7,017 bases of DNA from a candidate division CSSED10-310 bacterium (GTDB taxonomy: Bacteria > CSSED10-310 > JAFGJC01): assembly GCA_016929305.1 (NCBI GenBank), contig JAFGJC010000335.1, forward strand, positions 1-7,017, read 5' to 3'. Made by a program: the position numbers and the translations under genes. The notes under the pieces are model-generated. The model was not told where the DNA came from. It did no database searches and worked only from the letters and a program-made list of their open reading frames with translations. Below, piece by piece: positions 1-5,139 of this stretch (the stretch's first letter is position 1; each line of letters begins with the position of its first letter).

Positions 1-813
1 AGTAAACGCTTTATCAAATGTCCAACAATTAAGCATACCAAATACTATACCCGCATGAAATATGTCACCTGCACCTGTTGTATCTTTTACCGCAACGTTC
101 AGACTCCCCGCCACTATTAATCCGTCGCCCCAGTCAGCGATGTATCCTTGATTTCCAAGTGTAACACCTACACAGGCACATCCCATGGATCGGAGTTTAT
201 TTACAACATTTTCAGGACTTTCGCAGTTTAAATACCGCCGGCCAAAATCTGAAGAGACAACGACAACATCTACCATCGGGAACAATGTCTCCCATCCTTC
301 AGCCGCTTCCTCTGCATCCAAAACAACCTTTCCTCCATTTGATTTAATCCATTCAACTGCTTGGAGGTCAGCTTTCATTTCATGCCCGTCAATCAGAAGC
401 ATTCTGCATTGATCCAGCCAATCTTTTTTCACGTCCAATGTCGTTAGATTCAAATTCTCATGTCTTTGCCAGAAAATGGTACGCTCACCGGACAAGATAT
501 CAACTACAATCACAGCATGTTGTGTTAACGCATTATTCCGAATTGAAATAAACTCTGCGTCAATCCCTTCAGCAATCAGAGTATTGATGGCTACCGACCC
601 GTTGGTATCATCTCCAATCGCACCGATAAGCCGCACGGGGCAGCCCCATCGATGCAGCGCAATAGCCGCGGTTGCTGCCTGGCCACCCGTAAATTTCATA
701 CTTGTTCTAATGCGTGATTTTTCACCCCTTCGCGGAAACTCATCGATGATATGCATATCATCAATCGCAATATAGCCTAACACCGCTGTTACCGGAAAAC
801 GCTGCACGATCAC
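1..813 (-). CDS. PfkB-family carbohydrate/nucleoside kinase, 3' end cut by window edge
   Basis: This gene encodes a cytoplasmic ATP-dependent kinase of the PfkB (ribokinase) superfamily, which phosphorylates a sugar or nucleoside hydroxyl. 271 codons are open with no stop before the left edge. Visible motifs: an N-terminal strand VTAVLGYIAIDD (about residues 8-19), the substrate-side glycine pair GGQAATAAIALHRWG (43-57), GAIGDDTNG (64-72), and the second PfkB signature DTTGAGDIFHAG (244-255). In that signature Asp250 is the expected catalytic base and GAG forms the anion hole. Family members are usually 300-330 residues, so roughly 30-60 are missing. The frame is closed by a TGA at 822-820, so the start must be GTG at 813 or GTG at 807. 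No clear Shine-Dalgarno is seen, and the start is 1 nt after the stop of the radical SAM gene, which suggests translational coupling as the last visible gene of the operon. Substrate cannot be told from sequence; ribose, a nucleoside or pseudouridine are possible. Confidence 0.93.
   Translation of the reverse strand, partial: MIVQRFPVTAVLGYIAIDDMHIIDEFPRRGEKSRIRTSMKFTGGQAATAAIALHRWGCPVRLIGAIGDDTNGSVAINTLIAEGIDAEFISIRNNALTQHAVIVVDILSGERTIFWQRHENLNLTTLDVKKDWLDQCRMLLIDGHEMKADLQAVEWIKSNGGKVVLDAEEAAEGWETLFPMVDVVVVSSDFGRRYLNCESPENVVNKLRSMGCACVGVTLGNQGYIADWGDGLIVAGSLNVAVKDTTGAGDIFHAGIVFGMLNCWTFDKAFT
745..762. repeat. 18-bp perfect palindrome inside the PfkB gene
   Basis: GATGATATGCATATCATC is identical to its reverse complement over all 18 bases. 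It lies about 50-70 nt inside the PfkB coding region, where it encodes DDMHII. It may be a protein-binding site or an mRNA hairpin near the start of translation, or simply a product of the codons. No function is claimed. Confidence 0.5.
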
Positions 814-814
814 A

Positions 815-2302
815 CTATTTCATCGCCGTTACTGACTTTATTCGGCGCATCATGGAAAAAACCGTTTCTTCCAACATGGGATGAACTTTAAACAAACCTT
901 TGGAGATTAACACAGCAATGTAGACGATAACGCTTCGATACAATGGCAAGGAATGAAAAAGATTATGACGGCCAATAAAGGAAGTTCCTTTTTTAATCAG
1001 GCGTTTGACATGAGTTGAAAACGGGAAAAAACCATCATCAAGCAGATTAAAATCGTTATAAAATCTTCTTTGAAAATAAGGGAAATAGGTATTTTTTCGA
1101 TACAGAGAGCCATATTTTTCCGACATCCACCACTGTTTTAGATCATAGCGATCGGCATAGATATCAAAAAGATGTGTACCTGGAACCGGAATCAGAATTC
1201 CAAGGGGATTGAATTCGTCCGTTACGGGTGACAAGGTTTTTAGATATTTTATGGATGCGCGTATGCTGGATGGGCTGTCCCAGGGAAATCCCCACATGAA
1301 TCCGACGATGGATCTTATTCCGACCTCACGAGTCCATTTCAGCACCTTCTTTGCTTGGTTCAGATCCAGGTGTTTATTAACCCTGAACAATGTATCCATA
1401 TCACCGCTTTCGACACCATAGAAAATTCTGAAACAGCCCGCTTTTTTCATTTTTTTTAATAGGTCCTGGGTGATCAGATCCATCCGTGTGGTACATTGCC
1501 AGGCTGGTGAAAAATCTTTCTTTTCAAGAATCATATCGCAAAGTCTTTCAACTCTGGAAAGGTCCGCAGAAAAAGCGTCATCCAGAAATTCGAAAGCAGT
1601 GACATTATGGGTTTCGTGCAGATGAAGCATTTCGGAGAAAACATTTTCAGCGGATCTCAAGCGGCAGCCGTGTCCAAAAACACCTTTATAGCAGTAATAG
1701 CAATTTGCCGGACACCCCCGACCCGAGAAAATAGCGCCATAAATCTGATAGGTAGGTGTATTCTGAGTGTACCATGCTTTGGGAAACAGATGCTTGGCGG
1801 GAAAAGGAAGTTTGTCGAGATCTGCGATTAAAGTTCCTGCTGGATTATGAACGATTTGCCCCGTTTTCCTTACGAATGAAATACCCGGCAGGTCATCCAG
1901 ATTTTCATCATTGATTAATTTTGAGGTTAGAGATACGACGGTACTTTCACCTTCGCCACGCACAACAATGTCATAGCCATTGGTTAGTGTTTCCTCCGCC
2001 ATCAAACTTGGATGTGGACCGCCGGCGACAAGGGGAATTCCTAGCGGTTTTAATTCCTGAGCAAATTCGTACGCAGGCTGGATGAATACAATGTTAAGAG
2101 TGACCCCGATCCACAACGGATTGAATTCCTTTGCCAAAATTTTCACATCTTCAACAGAGTAAGGATTATGAAGTGCAGACAGATCGACAACTTTGACCTC
2201 ATGACCGGATTTTTCCAGCACTCCAGCCAGATACGCCAGGTTTAAGGGTGGAGTAAAATTCCGGTAAAGAGACGGAGGGAAAATTAATAATATCCTGGCC
2301 AT
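815..2302 (-). CDS. B12-binding domain radical SAM protein, reaction unknown
   Basis: This 495-residue protein has the two-domain plan of class B radical SAM enzymes. The N-terminal part (about 1-135) is a Rossmann-like cobalamin-binding domain: MARILLIFPPS opening strand, PPLNLAYLAGVLEKSGHEV helix, GGPHPS (94-99) and VRGEGE (114-119). The radical SAM barrel follows, with the 4Fe-4S motif C-x3-C-x2-C in GRGCPANCYYCYKG (Cys197, Cys201, Cys204), LDDAF (240-244) and the SAM-contacting GVESG (296-300). No SPASM-type C-terminal cysteine cluster is seen. The last 120 or so residues are a family-specific tail, aromatic and basic, with a hydrophobic stretch at about 452-471 that might touch the membrane. 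Such proteins often methylate or rearrange unactivated carbons, but the substrate is unknown here. The ATG at 2302 is chosen because it opens directly into the first Rossmann strand and lies 4 nt after the upstream stop. A TTG at 2335 in the same frame would add 11 residues and overlap the kinase gene. Confidence 0.92.
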   Translation of the reverse strand: MARILLIFPPSLYRNFTPPLNLAYLAGVLEKSGHEVKVVDLSALHNPYSVEDVKILAKEFNPLWIGVTLNIVFIQPAYEFAQELKPLGIPLVAGGPHPSLMAEETLTNGYDIVVRGEGESTVVSLTSKLINDENLDDLPGISFVRKTGQIVHNPAGTLIADLDKLPFPAKHLFPKAWYTQNTPTYQIYGAIFSGRGCPANCYYCYKGVFGHGCRLRSAENVFSEMLHLHETHNVTAFEFLDDAFSADLSRVERLCDMILEKKDFSPAWQCTTRMDLITQDLLKKMKKAGCFRIFYGVESGDMDTLFRVNKHLDLNQAKKVLKWTREVGIRSIVGFMWGFPWDSPSSIRASIKYLKTLSPVTDEFNPLGILIPVPGTHLFDIYADRYDLKQWWMSEKYGSLYRKNTYFPYFQRRFYNDFNLLDDGFFPFSTHVKRLIKKGTSFIGRHNLFHSLPLYRSVIVYIAVLISKGLFKVHPMLEETVFSMMRRIKSVTAMK

Positions 2303-2306
2303 ATGA

Positions 2307-3953
2307 TTAGTACCGAAAACTGCTTCCGCCCACAAATTCCCTTAATATCGACGTATTCGGGACTTCAGCTGTGGACACCTCCATAAAACACGACAATAAA
2401 TCCACAAGACGACGCGCTTCTGAATATTCCAGTTCTGTCCGAGGTATTTTTTGAAGAACGGGTATGGCAAATCCTTTCAAAACAGATTGTTCATAAACTA
2501 ACGCCGAATTAAACATAACATTAGCCTCTTCCTGAAATGGAAAAATCCAGCGATCTTCTCCTTCCCTGACTAGCGGCCACCTTCGAAGCGTATCCAAAGC
2601 CGTGTATGAACGAAAATGACTGTCACGGACTATCCTGCGTATCAAACGGGTGTCTGTCGTGGAAAACCTGTTATGATTATCGATGTTGAGGTGCGTCAAC
2701 GCGCTTACATATACCTTGAACTTTAAATCTTTGGGAATGTTTGGAGTGAGGGCATCGTTGAGTCCGTGGATACCTTCAACAATCAGCACATCATCCTGTC
2801 GGAGCTGAATTAATTTTCCGGAATTCAATCGCTGACCCGTACTGAAATCGTACTTCGGAAGCTCGATAGCCCTGCCGTCTAACAATTCCGAAAGATGGTA
2901 ATTAAAAAGATCGATATCTATAGCTTTTATATTTTCATAATCAAAATCACCATTAGGCAGGCGCGGTGTGCTGGTCCTGGGAACAAAGTAATCATCCATT
3001 TCAATCGTGAACGGGTTCAGCATGTTGACACGCAACTGTATACTCAGACGTTTGGAAAACGTAGTTTTGCCGGATGAGGAAGGTCCGGCAATCAGAATAA
3101 GTTTAATATTGGGACGTTTACTGCTGATATTATCTGCAATGTATGCAATTTTCTTTTCATGCAAAGCTTCAGATATTTTTATGATATCATCGATTTGTCC
3201 GCTGGCGATGGCTTCATTAAGATGACCGACATCGTTAATTTCAAGTATCTTACCCCAGCGCTCATACTCCTGAAAAATATCAAACAGTTTATTATATTTG
3301 GGTACTTTTGCCACTGTTCCCGGAGTGCTATGTCGGGGAAAGCGAAGCAGAAAACCGGTTTTAAACAACTCCAGGGAAAAATGTTTCAGGTAGCCTGAAC
3401 TCGGAACAAGCGGCATAAAAAAGTGGTCTTTTAATGTACCGAAGGAATAGACATGTATTGTTTTCTGCCGAATCCATTTCAGAAGCCGGACTTTATCGTC
3501 CTGTCCGATTGACTGCATCTCCCGAATGGCATCTTCTCTGAGCATTCGTGTTCGAACGAAAGGTTCATCCATTCCTACTATTTCATGCATACGTTTTGAA
3601 ACATTCTTCAGGATTTCTTCGGTAATCTCGACACCCTCAGCCCTGAAAAAAAATGCTCTGCCTAACGAATGTGCCACAGAAATAGTTGCTTTCGGATACG
3701 TCTCCTTGAAGGCTCGAAGCAGAAGGAAAACAAGCGATTGCCTGTATGAACGGATACCATCAATGGTGCCTAGATCTATAAAGTTGATTCTGCAATCCCG
3801 GACCGGTTTGTACCATAAATCAACCAATCGATTGTTTACCAAAGCCAGCACAATCGGATGTTCGTGATGTTTCTGATATTCCGCAACATAATTCATCAAT
3901 GGTGTCTCTTCAGGCACCACCACCGAATCTTGATCTTCAAAAAGAACTTTCAT
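2307..3953 (-). CDS. Nucleoside (uridine) kinase-like protein: TGS-like, ThrRS SAD-like and PRK/uridine kinase domains
   Basis: This 548-residue cytoplasmic protein matches the known architecture of large bacterial nucleoside kinases. Residues 1-65 resemble a TGS domain. Residues about 70-215 resemble the threonyl-tRNA synthetase second additional (editing) domain, seen in VAHSLGRAFFF (93-103) and PLVPSSGYLKHFSLEL (181-196). Residues 280-548 are a P-loop uridine kinase/phosphoribulokinase domain: Walker A AGPSSSGKTT (289-298), MDDYF (319-323), DFDYENIKAID (336-346), PKYDFSTGQR (366-375), VEGIHGLN (392-399), RLIRRIVRD (436-444), and the family ending SILREFVGGSSF (535-546). The kinase motifs look intact, so phosphorylation of a nucleoside by ATP or GTP is expected; the exact substrate is not shown. 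The ThrRS-like part has lost most metal ligands (HxxxH reads HSLGR) and is unlikely to be a working editing site. The ATG at 3953 has only a weak nearby ribosome site; a strong one lies further upstream behind a small hairpin. The stop is 4 nt before the radical SAM start. Confidence 0.92.
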   Translation of the reverse strand: MKVLFEDQDSVVVPEETPLMNYVAEYQKHHEHPIVLALVNNRLVDLWYKPVRDCRINFIDLGTIDGIRSYRQSLVFLLLRAFKETYPKATISVAHSLGRAFFFRAEGVEITEEILKNVSKRMHEIVGMDEPFVRTRMLREDAIREMQSIGQDDKVRLLKWIRQKTIHVYSFGTLKDHFFMPLVPSSGYLKHFSLELFKTGFLLRFPRHSTPGTVAKVPKYNKLFDIFQEYERWGKILEINDVGHLNEAIASGQIDDIIKISEALHEKKIAYIADNISSKRPNIKLILIAGPSSSGKTTFSKRLSIQLRVNMLNPFTIEMDDYFVPRTSTPRLPNGDFDYENIKAIDIDLFNYHLSELLDGRAIELPKYDFSTGQRLNSGKLIQLRQDDVLIVEGIHGLNDALTPNIPKDLKFKVYVSALTHLNIDNHNRFSTTDTRLIRRIVRDSHFRSYTALDTLRRWPLVREGEDRWIFPFQEEANVMFNSALVYEQSVLKGFAIPVLQKIPRTELEYSEARRLVDLLSCFMEVSTAEVPNTSILREFVGGSSFRY

Positions 3954-3962
3954 GAGTGAATT

Positions 3963-3982
3963 CCGGTTATTTCCCGGCCTCC
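3963..3982 (-). promoter_or_regulatory. Strong but distant ribosome binding site plus CCGG hairpin before the nucleoside kinase
   Basis: Read on the minus strand, GGAGG (3982-3978, within AAAGGAGG) lies 24 nt before the ATG at 3953, too far for normal use. It is followed at once by CCGG-GAAATAA-CCGG (3977-3963), which can fold as a 4-bp stem with a 7-nt loop. If the stem forms, only AATTCACTC (9 nt) separates the stem base from the ATG, which is normal spacing. No in-frame ATG, GTG or TTG lies between. The hairpin role is inference. Confidence 0.45.
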
Positions 3983-3988
3983 TTTCGA

Positions 3989-4939
3989 TTAGACATGGTT
4001 TCTAAGCTGTAACTCAAGCGGGTGAGGATTTAGATAGATCTGTTGCCTGAGATAGGATTTGTTATATTTGCGCACATAATGATTGCATAACGTTATTGGA
4101 ACGATAAGCGGCACCAATCCTTTTCTATAGATGTCGATGATTTCCAGCATTTCCTGTTTCTCATCCGATGTCAGATCTTTCTTGAAATACCCCAAAATAT
4201 GCTGCAAAACATTGACATGTTTTCTGGGAGTCGTTTTAAGTGCCATTGCTTCAAGAAGTAATTTCTGATAGCGGTTCAAACAATCATCAAACGAGTAATT
4301 TTTTACATCGGCGGTTAATTTCCCCGCTTCCCGATAATGTTCAGGGCTGTGAGACATCATCAGGAGTTTATTTTTTGTGTGAAAAGCTACCAATTTACCT
4401 GGATCGGCATTGGATAATAGCATATCTTTCCATCTTTTGTAGACAAATACCCGCTCGATGAAATTTTCTCTCAGTTTTGGATCATGCAATCTGCCTTCTT
4501 CTTCTACAGGCAAAAGCGGAAAATGATCTGTAAAGACACGCGCAAATATTCCTTTTCCTGCTTTCAGCGGCATCCCGTGATTGTTATATACTTTGACTCT
4601 GAACAACCCGCTGCTCGGTGACTTGCTTTTGAAAATGAAGCCGCTTAAGTTATCGTTTTCCAATTGCTTCACCCGTTTTCTTGCCCATTGAAGCATCTGG
4701 TCTGTAACATCTTTTTTCGTGCGCACGGTAACAAGACGAGGTGATTCCGGATCACCAATCAGTCGAAAAGCTTCCCGGGGTATGCTGAAACCACATTCCA
4801 CTTCGGGACAAACAGGTACATAATCAACGAATTTTCCCAGCGTTTGAACCATGAACGGATCATATTTATGTCCACCGTCATATCGAACTTTTTCGCCCAG
4901 CAGACAAGTACTAATACCCAATTTTATCTTCTCACTCAT
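3989..4939 (-). CDS. DUF523-DUF1722 protein (YbgA-like; TudS-type Fe-S domain)
   Basis: This 316-residue protein has the two-domain plan of E. coli YbgA. Residues 1 to about 145 are DUF523: KLGISTCLLG (Cys12), VRYDGGHK, PVCPEVECG (Cys44 and Cys49), PREAFRLIGDP, and FKSKSPSSG (103-111). From about 150 onward come GRLHDPKLRENFIERVF and the DUF1722 domain with NVLQHILGYFKK and a YLNPHPLELQLRN ending. DUF523 includes TudS, which uses a 4Fe-4S cluster held by three cysteines to remove sulfur from thiouracil; DUF1722 has no known reaction. The usual family motif SPSCG (from memory) reads SPSSG here, while PVCPEVEC has a cysteine many relatives lack, so the third ligand may have moved. The start at 4939 is chosen because GGAG lies 7 nt upstream and the protein then opens directly into the first DUF523 strand; an in-frame ATG at 4987 lacks a comparable site. 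It is the first gene of the operon. Desulfurase activity is inferred, not shown. Confidence 0.9.
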   Translation of the reverse strand: MSEKIKLGISTCLLGEKVRYDGGHKYDPFMVQTLGKFVDYVPVCPEVECGFSIPREAFRLIGDPESPRLVTVRTKKDVTDQMLQWARKRVKQLENDNLSGFIFKSKSPSSGLFRVKVYNNHGMPLKAGKGIFARVFTDHFPLLPVEEEGRLHDPKLRENFIERVFVYKRWKDMLLSNADPGKLVAFHTKNKLLMMSHSPEHYREAGKLTADVKNYSFDDCLNRYQKLLLEAMALKTTPRKHVNVLQHILGYFKKDLTSDEKQEMLEIIDIYRKGLVPLIVPITLCNHYVRKYNKSYLRQQIYLNPHPLELQLRNHV

Positions 4940-4946
4940 CGGTGAT

Positions 4947-4950
4947 CTCC
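4947..4950 (-). promoter_or_regulatory. Ribosome binding site that decides the DUF523-DUF1722 start
   Basis: GGAG on the minus strand stands 7 nt before the ATG at 4939 (GGAG-ATCACCG-ATG). This supports the internal methionine as the true start rather than the ATG at 4987, 16 codons upstream. Confidence 0.7.
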
Positions 4951-4963
4951 AATCTGTATCCAT

Positions 4964-4991
4964 CCTGTTCGTAGTATCGAATGACAACAGG
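4964..4991. promoter_or_regulatory. Inverted repeat CCTGTT-N16-AACAGG downstream of the operon promoter, possible operator
   Basis: Two perfect 6-bp arms, centres 22 bp apart (about two helical turns), lie just downstream of the predicted minus-strand -10 box, within the first 30 nt or so of the predicted transcript. The spacing suits a dimeric repressor, or a leader hairpin in RNA. The arms are short and chance cannot be excluded. Confidence 0.25.
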
Positions 4992-5000
4992 CAAGATTTA

Positions 5001-5029
5001 ATTATACACGGAGTAGAACCTCAGACAAA
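5001..5029 (-). promoter_or_regulatory. Sigma70-type promoter of the four-gene minus-strand operon
   Basis: On the minus strand an exact TATAAT (5006-5001) is preceded by TTGTCT (5028-5023, 16-bp spacer) or TTTGTC (5029-5024, 17-bp spacer) as a -35 box. Transcription would start near 4994, giving a leader of about 55 nt before the ATG at 4939. No other intergenic gap in the operon is long enough for an evident promoter, so this one probably drives all four genes. Confidence 0.6.
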
Positions 5030-5062
5030 ATACCTTTTTAGAAGGAGCAAAAAACAAGCACC

Positions 5063-5091
5063 TTGACTTACAGCAGGGCGATATGCATCAT
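5063..5091 (+). promoter_or_regulatory. Weak candidate promoter for the acyl-CoA synthetase gene
   Basis: TTGACT (5063-5068) is a near-consensus -35 box. At a 17-bp spacing the -10 position reads CATCAT (5086-5091), a poor match. The 5' leader would be about 40 nt. A promoter must exist between the divergent genes, but this exact assignment is uncertain. Confidence 0.3.
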
Positions 5092-5126
5092 CATGAACAA
5101 TGCTACTCCTAATATTGCAGACTAAC

Positions 5127-5132
5127 GGGAGG
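5127..5132 (+). promoter_or_regulatory. Ribosome binding site of the acyl-CoA synthetase gene
   Basis: GGGAGG stands 7 nt before the GTG at 5140 and fixes that non-ATG start. No ATG in the same frame gives the full N-terminal CoA-binding strand. Confidence 0.8.
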
Positions 5133-5139
5133 CCAGATC

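Noticed and set aside
476..775. Plus-strand open frame of 99 codons opposite the PfkB gene
   Set aside because: The minus strand carries clear PfkB motifs throughout; the plus frame is low in recognisable motifs and is a shadow.
2303..2335. TTG at 2335 as the start of the radical SAM protein
   Set aside because: It would add 11 residues without family resemblance and overlap the kinase gene by 29 bp; the ATG at 2302 opens directly into the first Rossmann strand.
3526..3867. Plus-strand open frame of 113 codons opposite the nucleoside kinase
   Set aside because: It lies wholly inside the well-supported kinase gene and shows no family motif or ribosome site.
5010..5109. Inverted repeat GGAGTAG (5010-5016) and CTACTCC (5103-5109) across the divergent promoter region
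   Set aside because: Seven-base arms 86 nt apart are expected about once by chance in a 200-bp region; no other support for a looping operator.
5083..5112. Tiny reading frame with three histidines in a row (MHHHEQCYS) before the acyl-CoA synthetase, like a His leader peptide
   Set aside because: It overlaps the likely -10 region, has a poor ribosome site and no terminator/antiterminator structure follows; the downstream gene is not a histidine gene.
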